A stretch of 64,000 nt of DNA. Source: Gillisella terrae. Lineage in GTDB: Bacteria; Pseudomonadota; Alphaproteobacteria; Rhizobiales; Rhizobiaceae. The position numbers and the translations under genes were made by a program. The stretch spans positions 310,001 to 374,000 of the forward strand of contig NZ_SSOA01000002.1 of the NCBI RefSeq assembly GCF_004801395.1. Direction: 5' to 3'. Positions 16,636-26,314 of the stretch are shown piece by piece (the stretch's first letter is position 1; each line of letters starts with the position of its first letter). The notes beneath the pieces are model-generated. The model saw only the letters and a list, made by a program, of their open reading frames with translations, searched no databases and had not been told where the DNA came from.

Positions 16636-17373
16636 ATGCCCACATTGCCTCTGTTTCGTGACGATTTCTATCTTTCGACAGCGGAGGCCAATGTGACGGC
16701 CGTGCATGAAGATGGCTCGATTGAGCTGGACCAGACATGCTTTTACGCTACCTCCGGCGGACAGCCGGGGGACACCGGCTTTCTGGAGCGCGCTGACGGC
16801 TCTAAAATTCAGCTTGGTATGACCGTGCATGGCGCGGACAAGTCCATCATTCTGCATAAGCCTCTCGCTGATCAGCCCGTTGCAGAGATTGGCGAAAAGC
16901 TGGTGCTGCATGTGGACTGGCCGCGCCGCTACAAGCTGATGCGCATGCACACGGCCTGCCACCTTCTTTCTGTTGTCTGCCCCTACCCCATCACCGGTGC
17001 ATCTGTTGGTGAAGACGAAAGCCGGGTGGATTTTGACATGACCGACACCATTGAGCGCGCGGATGTCACCGAGAAGATGATGCAACTGGTGACGGAAAAT
17101 CATCCGGTCTTTGTGAACTGGATCACCGATGACGAGTTGCGCGCCAATCCGAATATCGTAAAATCCAAAAATGTTAGGCCGCCACTTGGTTTGGGTCGCG
17201 TTAGCCTTGTTTGCATTGGAGAGAACTCCGCCGTTGACAGCCAGCCCTGCGGCGGCACACATGTGTCTGAGACGCAGGAAGTTGGTGCGATTCACATCGC
17301 CAAAATCGAGAAAAAGGGCAAGGAGAACCGGCGTTTCCGAATTCGCTTCGGATCAATGGATGCTTTGGCCTGA
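16636..17373 (+). CDS. Alanyl-tRNA editing protein (AlaX type)
   Basis: The 245-residue protein is homologous to the editing domain of alanyl-tRNA synthetase. It has the metal-binding HTACH near residue 101 and the CGGTH motif near 203, together the HxxxH and CxxxH set that holds zinc. Such stand-alone proteins hydrolyse Ser-tRNA(Ala) and Gly-tRNA(Ala) in the cytoplasm. ATG 16636 lies five bases after AAGGA; ATG 16630 in the same frame is the alternative. It sits close behind cysK and 17 bases before the sulfurtransferase gene, so the three are likely one operon. Confidence 0.87.
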   Translation: MPTLPLFRDDFYLSTAEANVTAVHEDGSIELDQTCFYATSGGQPGDTGFLERADGSKIQLGMTVHGADKSIILHKPLADQPVAEIGEKLVLHVDWPRRYKLMRMHTACHLLSVVCPYPITGASVGEDESRVDFDMTDTIERADVTEKMMQLVTENHPVFVNWITDDELRANPNIVKSKNVRPPLGLGRVSLVCIGENSAVDSQPCGGTHVSETQEVGAIHIAKIEKKGKENRRFRIRFGSMDALA

Positions 17374-17390
17374 TAGCAACGGAGAGAAGC

Positions 17391-18824
17391 ATGTCCGCGG
17401 AGAGAAGCCGGTTTATCGTGTCTGCCGAATGGGTGCGCAAGCAATTGGGGGCACCTCAATTTCGCGTTGTCGACGCTTCATGGTATCTGCCCGCTCATAA
17501 CCGCAATGCTGCGGTGGAATATTCGGAAGGTCATATTCCGGGCGCTGTCTTTTTCGATCAAGATCAGATCGCGGACAATTCCTCTTCACTGCCCCACACC
17601 CTTCCTTCGCCCGAAAGCTTTGCCGATGCCGTTGGTAAGCTGGGCATTGCCGACACAGATACCATTGTTGTTTATGACGGGCCGGGCCTTTTTTCCGCAC
17701 CCCGCGTCTGGTGGATGTTGCGCGTGATGGGCGCGCCGAATGTGTTTGTGCTTGACGGCGGTTTGGACGGCTGGAAGCAGCAGGGCTTGCCTTTGGAAAC
17801 CGACCTGCCGGAACCGGCACCCGCGACCTTCAACGCGGTCTTCAATGAGGCGCGCGTCACCTCCTTTGCCGATATGCGCAAAATTGTTGACGAAGCCAGC
17901 AGCCAAATTGCCGATGCCCGCCCGGCTGGCCGCTTTACCGGCGAGGTTGCCGAGCCGCGTGCTGGCATGCGCTCTGGCCATATGCCGGGCGCGCGCTCCG
18001 TGCCTGTGACCTCTCTCAGTGAGAACGGCCATTTGAAGAATCTGGCAACCCTGCGCTCCATCTTCATGGAAGCAGGCATTGATCTCACCAGGCCGGTTGT
18101 CACCAGTTGCGGATCGGGTGTGACGGCAGCGGCAATTACTCTTGCACTTGAATCGATCGGCCATCGCAGCAATACGCTTTACGATGGCTCATGGTCTGAA
18201 TGGAGCTCGAAAAAGGACACGCCAGTTGTGACCGGCCCGGCAGAGCCGCTTGAAACGGCCCTGCCCGCACCGTTGAGCGCCCATGTCACCAAGCTGGAAA
18301 TGACATCGGCACCCAAGACCAGTCTGCCAGTGCCAATCAATATTCAGACTGCAATTATTCGGGCAACCGAGATGCCACTGGCTTACTACCGGTTTCTCTA
18401 TCGGCAGGTTGGTGGCCGCTGGCACTGGTATAAACGCCTTAAAATGAGCGATAGCGCGCTCCAAGCGGTTATTCACCACAAGGATGTGTCGATTTCCGTG
18501 CTCTATGTGAATGGCGCGCCAGCTGGCTTTTTTGAGCTATGCGAGCAACCCGACAACGTTGTCGAGCTGTCCTATTTCGGCCTGTTTGAGCATGCGCTTG
18601 GCCTGGGTATCGGCAAGTGGTTCCTGCTTCAGGCGCTCTACGCTGCATGGCAAAGCGCGCCGTCAAAAGTGGTGGTGATGACCAACACGCTCGACCACCC
18701 CCGCGCGTTGCAGCTCTATCAGCAATTTGGTTTTTCGCCTGTGGAGACATGGGAAGAGCTGGTGGTGCCTGTATCGGACGAAGAGCTGACGGCACAGCTC
18801 CGTAAGGATTATCATATCGGCTGA
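17391..18824 (+). CDS. 3-mercaptopyruvate sulfurtransferase fused to a GNAT acetyltransferase
   Basis: The 477-residue protein is two enzymes in one frame. Residues 5-282 are a tandem rhodanese-type sulfurtransferase: an inactive N-terminal repeat (VVDASWYLP), then the active loop CGSGVTA with Cys240, the 3-mercaptopyruvate form. After a proline-rich linker (about 283-297), residues 298-477 are a GNAT acetyltransferase with LSYFGLFEHALGLGIGKWFLLQAL as the acetyl-CoA-binding region, and the C-terminal NTLDHPRALQLYQQFGF. Related genomes, as I recall, carry these as two adjacent genes. Here no stop, start or frame change separates them. The start follows GGAGAGAAGC. The acetyl acceptor is unknown. 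Confidence 0.88.
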   Translation: MSAERSRFIVSAEWVRKQLGAPQFRVVDASWYLPAHNRNAAVEYSEGHIPGAVFFDQDQIADNSSSLPHTLPSPESFADAVGKLGIADTDTIVVYDGPGLFSAPRVWWMLRVMGAPNVFVLDGGLDGWKQQGLPLETDLPEPAPATFNAVFNEARVTSFADMRKIVDEASSQIADARPAGRFTGEVAEPRAGMRSGHMPGARSVPVTSLSENGHLKNLATLRSIFMEAGIDLTRPVVTSCGSGVTAAAITLALESIGHRSNTLYDGSWSEWSSKKDTPVVTGPAEPLETALPAPLSAHVTKLEMTSAPKTSLPVPINIQTAIIRATEMPLAYYRFLYRQVGGRWHWYKRLKMSDSALQAVIHHKDVSISVLYVNGAPAGFFELCEQPDNVVELSYFGLFEHALGLGIGKWFLLQALYAAWQSAPSKVVVMTNTLDHPRALQLYQQFGFSPVETWEELVVPVSDEELTAQLRKDYHIG

Positions 18825-18834
18825 GATGCGTTTT

Positions 18835-18858
18835 GGTCGCCGATGCAAATCGGCGACC
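18835..18858. other. Strong hairpin between converging genes
   Basis: GGTCGCCGAT (18835-18844) pairs perfectly with ATCGGCGACC (18849-18858) around a GCAA tetraloop of the GNRA type. It lies between the stops of the sulfurtransferase fusion gene (18824) and the MFS gene (18871). No T-run follows on either strand, so it is at best a weak terminator, but it could protect transcript 3' ends. Confidence 0.6.
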
Positions 18859-18870
18859 ATACACGCTGCA

Positions 18871-20238
18871 TTATGCAGTGGCAGCGACCTGATGGTCATC
18901 ACCGCGGCGGCCAATCAGCACCATGGAAAGAGCTGCCATCAGGCACAAAATGCCTGCGATTAAAAAAGCTGGAAGGTAGCTGTCATATTCTGTGCGACTG
19001 AAGCCACCACCCCAAGCGGCAAACGCCGCACCCAATTGATGACCGGTGAAGACCCAGCCAAAAACCATATTGGAACGCTCGCCAAATCGATCCGCTGCCA
19101 ATTTTACGGTCGGCGGCACAGTTGCCACCCAGTCCAATCCATAGAAAATGCCAAACAATGACAGTTCGTAAAAACTGAAATTGGTGAAGGGCAGATAGAT
19201 CAATGACAGGCCGCGAAGCCCGTAATAGCTGAACAGCAAGACGCGACTATCAACCCGATCGGACAGCCAGCCTGAGCCGATTGTGCCGAAAAAGTCAAAA
19301 ATCCCGATCATCGCCAGAATACCGGCTGCCGTGACGGGCACAATGCCGAAATCGCCGCAGAGCGACACGAAATGCGTCTGCACCAGACCATTCGTGCTGG
19401 CACCACACACGAAAAACGTGCCAAACAGCACCCAGAACGTGCGTGTCTGCGCGGCGTCCTTCAAGACGATCAACGGCGAAGCAAGCATTCCCTTAAACGA
19501 TGTTGTTGCTGCGACTGGCACCGTTGCCCCGCTTGCCCCATAAGGCGCGATGCCGATATCCGAGGGACGATCCCGCATGAACCACAAAACACCGATAGCC
19601 GCCAAGAGCAGCATCGAGAGCACAAACATCAGCGCCACGCGCCAGCCATAGGCCTCCGTGAGTGCGGCAAGCAGCGGCAGGAAGACCAATTGGCCGGTGG
19701 CTGTGCTTGCGGTCAGCAATCCCATCACCAGACCACGCCGCGCCGAAAACCATCGCGTCACCACCGTTGCGCCCAGCACCATGGCTGTCAGCCCGGTGCC
19801 TAAACCAACCACCACGCCCCACAGCAAAAAAAGCTGCCAGACCGAGGTCATGAACAATGACCCCAAAACGCCAGCCGCAATCAGTACAAGTGCGGTTGAG
19901 GCCACACGGCGAACACCGAAATGGTTCATGAACGCCGCCGCAAACGGGCCCATAAATCCGTAGAGGACGAGACGAACAGCAAGCGCCGTTGAGATCTCCG
20001 CCGTGGACCAGCCGAATTCCTTTTCCAGCGGGCCAATCAAAACGCCCGGTGCGCCCACGGCACCCGCTGTCACCAGCATTGTTAAAAAGGTGACCGCAGC
20101 AACAATCCAGCCGTAATGAACGCCGCGTTTGGCAAAAAATTTGGGTAGTCTCGATGTCTTGCCATTCTCGACCGCGTTCACATCCGCCACTGCCTTTATA
20201 TCCCCAACTGCCTTTGCATCCATTGTCATAAGGCCCAT
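18871..20238 (-). CDS. MFS transporter
   Basis: About 455 residues with twelve predicted membrane segments. The first helix begins HYGWIVAAVTFLTMLVTAG. The loop between helices 2 and 3 reads MNHFGVRR, a variant of the MFS G-x3-D-R-x-G-R-R motif. A matching loop (SDRVDSR) follows in the second half. The sequence is of the kind annotated as monocarboxylate or oxalate/formate transporters, but the substrate cannot be assigned. I chose ATG 20238; further in-frame ATGs lie at 20229 and 20223, and the frame is open to a GTG at 20328. It is followed by the converging sulfurtransferase gene. Confidence 0.8.
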   Translation of the reverse strand: MGLMTMDAKAVGDIKAVADVNAVENGKTSRLPKFFAKRGVHYGWIVAAVTFLTMLVTAGAVGAPGVLIGPLEKEFGWSTAEISTALAVRLVLYGFMGPFAAAFMNHFGVRRVASTALVLIAAGVLGSLFMTSVWQLFLLWGVVVGLGTGLTAMVLGATVVTRWFSARRGLVMGLLTASTATGQLVFLPLLAALTEAYGWRVALMFVLSMLLLAAIGVLWFMRDRPSDIGIAPYGASGATVPVAATTSFKGMLASPLIVLKDAAQTRTFWVLFGTFFVCGASTNGLVQTHFVSLCGDFGIVPVTAAGILAMIGIFDFFGTIGSGWLSDRVDSRVLLFSYYGLRGLSLIYLPFTNFSFYELSLFGIFYGLDWVATVPPTVKLAADRFGERSNMVFGWVFTGHQLGAAFAAWGGGFSRTEYDSYLPAFLIAGILCLMAALSMVLIGRRGDDHQVAATA

Positions 20239-20337
20239 CTCTATGATCTGGCGAACAGGAACCGCCGCGAAATCATCTTGCACAAAACATCGCTTATTCT
20301 GCTCATAAGCGCCTGCTTGTTTGCGCACAAATGAAAT

Positions 20338-20784
20338 TCATTGATGTTGTGATGAGCCCGGCTGATCCTCGAGACGGCCCCTGCTAACTTTGCCACCCAG
20401 CCAATCCGAGATCAGCGCCGCGAGCGTGATACCAAGCGTGTAGGCCAGAATATTCCACAGGGAAAACACCTTGCCCAGCAACAAGGCTCCTGCCGTGGTT
20501 TCGCGAAATGCATCCAGCCATGGCGTATGCACAAGACGTAACAGTTCAACCGCAATGGCGAGAGCGGTTGCAAGAGGCCAAACAATCCCGGTTTTCTGTC
20601 GCGGCAAGGTGGCGGCTATCAGAAGATAAACCATAGCGCCCCAAAGCAGCGAGCCACCATATTTCACGATCAGGAACGATAGGCCTAAGCGATAACCAAA
20701 AGCCCTGAGCGACAAGCCCAAAATGATCACTAAAATTGCCGCAACAACCAGCCCGATCTGGCGAGACCTTTGGTCAACATGCAT
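20338..20784 (-). CDS. DUF2809 membrane protein
   Basis: The 148-residue protein has four hydrophobic segments, from GLVVAAILVIILGLSLRAF to NILAYTLGITLAALISDWL, and the conserved VKYGGSLLWG region of DUF2809. Function is unknown. ATG 20784 follows AGGGCTGAG; the open frame reaches 20910, but the extra residues are charged and not family-like. It lies between the MFS gene and a serine hydrolase gene on the same strand and may be co-transcribed with the latter. Confidence 0.75.
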   Translation of the reverse strand: MHVDQRSRQIGLVVAAILVIILGLSLRAFGYRLGLSFLIVKYGGSLLWGAMVYLLIAATLPRQKTGIVWPLATALAIAVELLRLVHTPWLDAFRETTAGALLLGKVFSLWNILAYTLGITLAALISDWLGGKVSRGRLEDQPGSSQHQ

Positions 20785-20921
20785 ATGCTCAGCCCTAAAC
20801 GATTCAAAAGATAACAGGCGCGTTCTATAACGAACCGCAAATGAGGAGAAGCCGACATCCTCCCGAATGTCGGCTCCCTCACTCAAAGGCTCAAAATAAC
20901 GCTTTCCCAAAGCCCTCGGTG

Positions 20922-22133
20922 CTATTTCACGGTGAGATTTTCGGAAATCTTTTTGAAGAATGCCAAGTTATCCTTGTCAAATCCCAAAGGACTTGCTGGC
21001 GCATCCAGTTTCACAATCACCGTATGGGTCTCAGGATTCACATAAGTGTACTGATTGAACAGACCTATGGCCGAATAGGCCGGTGAGTTGTGAACTGTCC
21101 ACCATTGGTAAGCATAGCCAACGCCGACATCCGGATCGACCAGCGACGAATCCTCTGGTGCTCGGGTAGAGAGCGCCACCCAATCTTTCGGCACAACTTG
21201 ATGGCCATTCGCTTTGCCGCCGTTGAGCATCATCAGACCAAAACGGCCATAATCGCGCAAGGTGGCATTGTAGCCAGCGCCATAAAACTCGCGACCGACA
21301 TCTTCAGGCCCGTCCAGCAAATAATAGGCGCTGGCCTCCATGCCCGCTGGCTTCCATATCTTTTCGCTCATGTAGTTTGCGCCCTTTTGGCCAACAGCGG
21401 CTTCGAGGACACATCCCAAAACAGATGTATCAAGGGTGGAATAATTGAATACCTTGCCGGGGGGATTCAACGTCTTTGCCTTATCGCGGGCGTAATCGCA
21501 CCAACGATATTTGTAGCCCACCAAGGAGTTGTTGTGCACCTCGGTCAACTGCGTATCGCTGCCAAACTTGTAGACCTCCTGCCAGTCAATCCCCGAGCGC
21601 ATCCGCAGCAGATCAAGAATGCGCACGCCTGCGTAGGCCGTGCCCTTCCAAGACGGCAAATAGTCTTCAACCTTATCGTTGACGCTCTTGATCTTGCCTT
21701 CCGAAACCGCAATCCCGATCATGGTGGCCAGCAGCGATTTGGCCATGGAAAATGACATGAAACGTGTCGTGTCATGGCTGCCGTTGCGATAGACCTCCTG
21801 AACAATCTTGCCGTCTTTGATCACCAACAGCGCGTTTGTCGCTGTGCTTTCCAAAAAGCTGTTCAAGCTCTCATCTTTGCCGTCAAAGGTGAATTTATCG
21901 CCGATGGGACCAATCGCGCGCGGCAAGGGCGCGGCAGCCTTACCCGCCTCTACCGTCCGGGTTGCAAACATGTGATCCAGATTTTGAAAAGTGAGAAAAT
22001 TCAGGCTTGGGTCCATCATGGCGGCGCGGGCATTGACCATTGTCGGGGTCAGCCATTTCGATTCTTCCGCGTGCACCACCGAAGTCGAAATTGCCAGTGC
22101 CAAAAGCACAGAACCGTGTATCTTAAGTGTCAT
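20922..22133 (-). CDS. Exported serine hydrolase, beta-lactamase/class C family
   Basis: The 403-residue protein starts with a clear signal peptide (MTLKIHGSVLLALAISTSVVHA). The active-site S-x-x-K is SMAK at residues 129-132, and the tyrosine motif appears as NYSTLD. The fold is that of penicillin-binding proteins and class C beta-lactamases; members include esterases and D-amino peptidases. Substrate is unknown. ATG 22133 follows GGAGGA at the right distance; the open frame to 22319 is not needed. It is divergent from an AraC-type regulator gene with only 36 bases between the two starts. Confidence 0.83.
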   Translation of the reverse strand: MTLKIHGSVLLALAISTSVVHAEESKWLTPTMVNARAAMMDPSLNFLTFQNLDHMFATRTVEAGKAAAPLPRAIGPIGDKFTFDGKDESLNSFLESTATNALLVIKDGKIVQEVYRNGSHDTTRFMSFSMAKSLLATMIGIAVSEGKIKSVNDKVEDYLPSWKGTAYAGVRILDLLRMRSGIDWQEVYKFGSDTQLTEVHNNSLVGYKYRWCDYARDKAKTLNPPGKVFNYSTLDTSVLGCVLEAAVGQKGANYMSEKIWKPAGMEASAYYLLDGPEDVGREFYGAGYNATLRDYGRFGLMMLNGGKANGHQVVPKDWVALSTRAPEDSSLVDPDVGVGYAYQWWTVHNSPAYSAIGLFNQYTYVNPETHTVIVKLDAPASPLGFDKDNLAFFKKISENLTVK

Positions 22134-22169
22134 AAACAACTCCTCCAATTGTTGACTGATCAAGGTTAA

Positions 22170-23132
22170 ATGATGGGATTTGATAGAGCTATCCACCGCG
22201 CCACTGAGGTCTCGCCTAAAAATCAGGCAGGGATCATGCCCGTGCGGAACAAGCAGACCTATCTCGATGTCAGCGACTATTCGGTTTCGCAGCAGGACTG
22301 GAGTGTGCACACCAACCAATTTGGCTCAGGCCGATTCAAAGCAACCCACGAAATGCTGAGGATTGGCCAAATCACAATTGCGCGTGAACGCATCAACATG
22401 GCGGTGACGCAGGATACCAGCAGCCCACGCGATCAACTCTGCCTGCTCTTTCCGCGCCAATCGCACCATGGCTGGCGCGTGAACGCCCATTACGAAAGTG
22501 AAGCTGTTGTCGCCATGCGCCGCGGCGGAACCGAGCTTCTCATCCAGCAGAGTGGAGAAAGCGAAATTATCAATGTTGAACTGCCTCTCAAGCTCGCGGG
22601 CACGGAGAATAGATCACCAAGCGTGGAATCGCGCCCAATCAGTCCTTACGATGTTCAACTTGTGGATTGGTTGAACTGTCTTCTCGCTCAAGACGAACCT
22701 ATGACAATTGAGATGGCGGAGGCGCTGGAAGACATTCTGTTTATGCGCCTCATGCATTGCCAGCACCTGTTTCACAGCACTGTGAGAATGAACCTTACCC
22801 GCCCAGCCCTTGTCGATCTTCTCAAAAAAATAGAACACCATCTCAAGAACGACGATCAGCAGCCTTCAAATCTTGCAGCGCTGGCACAGGCGCTACAAAC
22901 AACACCCGCAGAAATTACATCTGCATTGCAAAGAGCCTATGGCTACAAGGCCGATTATTGGTTCCGAATAAGGCGACTGAACGGCGCACGGCAAGCCCTC
23001 ATTCGTGCGAAACATAAAAATGCTGTCACAGGAACAGCGACACAATGGGGATTTTTCCACCTCGGGCGATTTTCGATGGAGTACAAAGCACTTTTCGGCG
23101 AAGGTCCAAACGAAACCCTGCGATCGAGATGA
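22170..23132 (+). CDS. AraC-family transcriptional regulator
   Basis: The 320-residue protein has a C-terminal AraC DNA-binding domain (about 215-318) ending TQWGFFHLGRFSMEYKALFGEGPNETLR, the second helix-turn-helix. The N-terminal two thirds are a less conserved sensing domain. It is transcribed away from the serine hydrolase gene, from a shared 36-base gap, so it plausibly controls that gene. ATG 22170 and ATG 22173 are both possible; AAGG lies four and seven bases before them. Confidence 0.85.
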   Translation: MMGFDRAIHRATEVSPKNQAGIMPVRNKQTYLDVSDYSVSQQDWSVHTNQFGSGRFKATHEMLRIGQITIARERINMAVTQDTSSPRDQLCLLFPRQSHHGWRVNAHYESEAVVAMRRGGTELLIQQSGESEIINVELPLKLAGTENRSPSVESRPISPYDVQLVDWLNCLLAQDEPMTIEMAEALEDILFMRLMHCQHLFHSTVRMNLTRPALVDLLKKIEHHLKNDDQQPSNLAALAQALQTTPAEITSALQRAYGYKADYWFRIRRLNGARQALIRAKHKNAVTGTATQWGFFHLGRFSMEYKALFGEGPNETLRSR

Positions 23133-23183
23133 CCGTGTATGGAACACGCAGATGAACTGACCTGAAACAACCACAGAGACGAC

Positions 23184-24065
23184 ATGCCACCTAATTTAAA
23201 TCAAGCCTACAAAAGCCAGCATTTTTTAAACACGCTCGACACCTTTCTTCTCCATGGTCGCCCTTTTCGACACATCAGCGGCTTCAAACGCTTCATTATC
23301 GAGTTTGTTTATTTCGGCATAAAGGAAGCACGCTCTTGCGTTTTTGTTGGTCTGTTCTTTCTGGCAATCTTTCTCGTGCCACGCGCGGGCCTCATTGGCA
23401 TACCCCGTTATGACCTGCTGCTGATCATCGCACTTGCAATACAGGCAGCCATGATAATCACCCGTCTGGAAACCTGGGATGAAGCAAAGACGATTGCAAT
23501 GTTCCATGTCCTCGGATTTGCGTTAGAGGTTTTCAAAACCTCAGGCAGCATCCAATCCTGGTCTTATCCCGATTTCGCCTATACCAAACTCTTTGGCGTG
23601 CCGCTCTTTGCAGGCTTCATGTACGCCGCCGTGGGCTCTTACATCATTCAAGCCTGGCGCTTGCTGGATGTGCGCATCCGGCACCATCCACCCTATTGGA
23701 TGTCGACCGCCATCGCCCTGGCAATCTACACCAATTTTTTCACCCACCATTACATCGGTGATTTCCGCTGGTACATCGCCGCCTGCACACTCGGGCTTTA
23801 CGCCAGATCCACAGTGATCTACGTCCCCTATGATCGGCCGAGACGGATGCCCCTTCTGCTCTCTTTCATCCTCATTGGATTTTTCATCTGGCTTGCTGAA
23901 AACATCAGCACGATTTTCGGCATATGGCGCTATCCCAATCAGCAATTTGGCTGGTCTATGGTGCACTTGGGAAAATGGAGTTCCTGGTCCCTGCTGGTCA
24001 TCATGTCCTTTGTGGTCGTCGCACAGCTAAAACATATCAAAAAGACCATCTACATCCCGGAATAG
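23184..24065 (+). CDS. DUF817 integral membrane protein
   Basis: The 293-residue protein has about eight membrane segments, and the conserved EVFKTSGSIQSWSYPD and YTNFFTHHYIGDFRWY patterns of DUF817. Histidines in FFTHHYIGD are a possible metal or haem site, but no function is established. It follows the AraC gene by 51 bases and ends just before the terminator of the rplQ operon. Confidence 0.8.
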   Translation: MPPNLNQAYKSQHFLNTLDTFLLHGRPFRHISGFKRFIIEFVYFGIKEARSCVFVGLFFLAIFLVPRAGLIGIPRYDLLLIIALAIQAAMIITRLETWDEAKTIAMFHVLGFALEVFKTSGSIQSWSYPDFAYTKLFGVPLFAGFMYAAVGSYIIQAWRLLDVRIRHHPPYWMSTAIALAIYTNFFTHHYIGDFRWYIAACTLGLYARSTVIYVPYDRPRRMPLLLSFILIGFFIWLAENISTIFGIWRYPNQQFGWSMVHLGKWSSWSLLVIMSFVVVAQLKHIKKTIYIPE

Positions 24066-24066
24066 C

Positions 24067-24096
24067 AAAAAAAGCCGGATGGTTTCCCATCCGGCT
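24067..24096 (-). terminator. Intrinsic terminator of the ribosomal super-cluster
   Basis: On the minus strand, AGCCGGATGG and CCATCCGGCT (24073-24082 and 24087-24096 on plus) form a 10-bp stem with a four-base loop. Seven T residues follow (24067-24073). It is located 29 bases after the rplQ stop and marks the end of the alpha transcript. Confidence 0.9.
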
Positions 24097-24124
24097 CTCA
24101 CAAACCCGAAAGTCTGCGCTTCTA

Positions 24125-24550
24125 TTATGCGGCTTCTGCAGCTTCTGCTTCAGCAGCAACGCGAGCCTTGTCAGCTGCGCCCTTCGCATCAACATCGCGC
24201 TCAACGAATTCGATAACAGCCAGAGGCGCATTATCGCCCTGACGGTAACCAGCCTTCATAATACGCAGGTAGCCACCGTTACGGGTAGCGTAACGTGTTG
24301 CGATCGCGTCAAACAGCTTGCGAACAGCGTCAACGTCGCGGATCTGCGAGACAGCCTGACGGCGTGCATGCAGGTCGCCACGCTTGCCGAGCGTTACCAG
24401 CTTTTCAACGATCGGGCGAATTTCCTTCGCCTTTGGCAGTGTTGTTACGATCTGCTCATGCGTGATGAGCGAAGCAGCCATATTGGCAAACATTGCCTTA
24501 CGATGGCTTGCAGTTCTATTCAGCTTGCGGCCGGCCTTCTGATGGCGCAT
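24125..24550 (-). CDS. rplQ: 50S ribosomal protein L17
   Basis: The 141-residue protein starts [20 protein letters not shown], which is diagnostic for L17. The last 25 residues are rich in Ala and Glu, as usual in alphaproteobacteria. It is the last gene of the cluster, 133 bases after rpoA, and starts seven bases after AAGGAG. Confidence 0.97.
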   Translation of the reverse strand: MRHQKAGRKLNRTASHRKAMFANMAASLITHEQIVTTLPKAKEIRPIVEKLVTLGKRGDLHARRQAVSQIRDVDAVRKLFDAIATRYATRNGGYLRIMKAGYRQGDNAPLAVIEFVERDVDAKGAADKARVAAEAEAAEAA

Positions 24551-24683
24551 TGCTCGTCTCCTTTAGTGCAGGTGCTCACATCTTGTGGCGACACTGCCGT
24601 TTCCTGACACATACGGGCACCCGGTTTACCATCGGCCCGCTGTTTGACTGGGAAAGGCAGAGTTGAACCTGCCTTATCTGTTA

Positions 24684-25694
24684 TTAATATTGGTCTTCGT
24701 AGCGCTTTGCGAGATCTTCGATGTTCTCTGGCGGCCAGGCTGGAACTTCCATGCCCAGATGCAGACCCATGGAAGCCAAGACTTCCTTGATCTCGTTCAA
24801 CGACTTGCGACCAAAGTTCGGCGTGCGCAGCATTTCTGCTTCGGTTTTCTGGATCAGATCACCGATGTAAACGATGTTATCGTTCTTCAAGCAGTTTGCA
24901 GAGCGCACCGAAAGTTCCAGCTCATCAACCTTCTTCAGCAGGGCTGGGTTGAATGCCAGTTCAGTGACCGACTCTTCTTCTGCTTCACGCTGTGGCTCAT
25001 CGAAGTTGACGAAGACAGACAGCTGATCCTGCAGAATGCGAGCAGCAAAAGCCACCGCGTCTTCAACAGAAATAGAACCATCGGTTTCGACCGTCATGAT
25101 CAGCTTATCGTAATCGAGAACCTGACCTTCACGGGTATTTTCAACCTTGTAGGACACCTTCTTGACTGGCGAATAGAGGCTGTCGACTGGGATAAGGCCA
25201 ATCGGAGCATCTTCGGCACGATTACGATCGGCAGGGACGTAACCCTTACCGTTGTTGACCGTGAACTCCATGCGAATTTCCGCACCTTCGTCCAGCGTGC
25301 AGATCACGTGGTTGGGGTTCAGAATTTCGATATCGCCGACCGTCTGGATATCACCGGCAGTCACCACACCTGGGCCCTGCTTGCGAACAACCATGCGCTT
25401 TGCATCATCGCCGTCCATCTTGATGGCGATTTCCTTGATGTTCAGAACGATGTCAGTCACATCTTCGCGAACACCAGGGATAGAAGAAAACTCGTGCAGA
25501 ACGCCGTCAATCTGAACAGCCGTTACCGCAGCACCACGCAACGAAGACAACAGAACCCGCCGCAAGGCGTTGCCGAGTGTCAGACCAAAACCACGCTCGA
25601 GCGGCTCAGCAACCAGAGTTGCCTTTGTGCGACCGCTTGACGTGAATTCAACCTTATTCGGCTTGATCAATTCCTGCCAATTCTTCTGAATCAT
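24684..25694 (-). CDS. rpoA: DNA-directed RNA polymerase alpha subunit
   Basis: The 336-residue protein begins [13 protein letters not shown], the standard alphaproteobacterial start. The N-terminal dimerisation domain ([21 protein letters not shown]) and the C-terminal DNA-binding domain ([15 protein letters not shown]) are both intact. GGAAGG precedes ATG 25694; the longer open frame to 25769 reads into the spacer. The subunit assembles the core enzyme and contacts activators and UP elements. Confidence 0.98.
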   Translation of the reverse strand: MIQKNWQELIKPNKVEFTSSGRTKATLVAEPLERGFGLTLGNALRRVLLSSLRGAAVTAVQIDGVLHEFSSIPGVREDVTDIVLNIKEIAIKMDGDDAKRMVVRKQGPGVVTAGDIQTVGDIEILNPNHVICTLDEGAEIRMEFTVNNGKGYVPADRNRAEDAPIGLIPVDSLYSPVKKVSYKVENTREGQVLDYDKLIMTVETDGSISVEDAVAFAARILQDQLSVFVNFDEPQREAEEESVTELAFNPALLKKVDELELSVRSANCLKNDNIVYIGDLIQKTEAEMLRTPNFGRKSLNEIKEVLASMGLHLGMEVPAWPPENIEDLAKRYEDQY

Positions 25695-25791
25695 ATGTTT
25701 ACCTTCCGTTCGTCGCCACCATTCAATCGTGACGACCGAGCATGAGAAGAACCGGGCGCGCGCAAACACACACCCGGCCGATTAAGAATGA

Positions 25792-26181
25792 TCAGACGCG
25801 GCGCTTCTTGCGAGGGCGGCAGCCGTTGTGTGGAATCGGTGTTACGTCACGGATCGACGTAATCATGAAACCAGCAGCCTGCAGCGCGCGCAGAGCAGAT
25901 TCGCGACCAGAACCTGGGCCACAAACTTCTACTTCCAGCGACTTCATGCCGTGTTCCTGTGCCTTCTTGGCGCAATCTTCAGCAGCGATCTGAGCTGCAA
26001 ACGGCGTGGACTTGCGAGAACCCTTGAAGCCCTTGGCACCAGCAGAAGACCAGGCAATAGCATTGCCCTGGGCATCCGTAATGGTGATCATTGTATTGTT
26101 AAAAGTCGAGTTTACGTGCGCAACGCCCGACGAGATGTTTTTGCGTTCGCGACGGCGAATACGTGTGGCTTCCTTGGCCAT
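25792..26181 (-). CDS. rpsK: 30S ribosomal protein S11
   Basis: The 129-residue protein contains [20 protein letters not shown] and ends in [10 protein letters not shown], the usual S11 signature. S11 binds 16S rRNA on the platform of the small subunit near the exit site. AAAGGGAATTGA precedes the ATG. The spacers on either side are 97 and about 130 bases and carry no strong hairpin. Confidence 0.98.
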   Translation of the reverse strand: MAKEATRIRRRERKNISSGVAHVNSTFNNTMITITDAQGNAIAWSSAGAKGFKGSRKSTPFAAQIAAEDCAKKAQEHGMKSLEVEVCGPGSGRESALRALQAAGFMITSIRDVTPIPHNGCRPRKKRRV

Positions 26182-26314
26182 TCAATTCCCTTTCATTGAT
26201 CTCTTCACCGCCGTAACACCAGCGGCTCCACCGGGGCAAACCCGAAAGCCAACCCCTTAACTGCAACAAGGCCGGCACTGACGCGCCAGCCTTCAATTCG
26301 CCTGTAAGCGAAAA

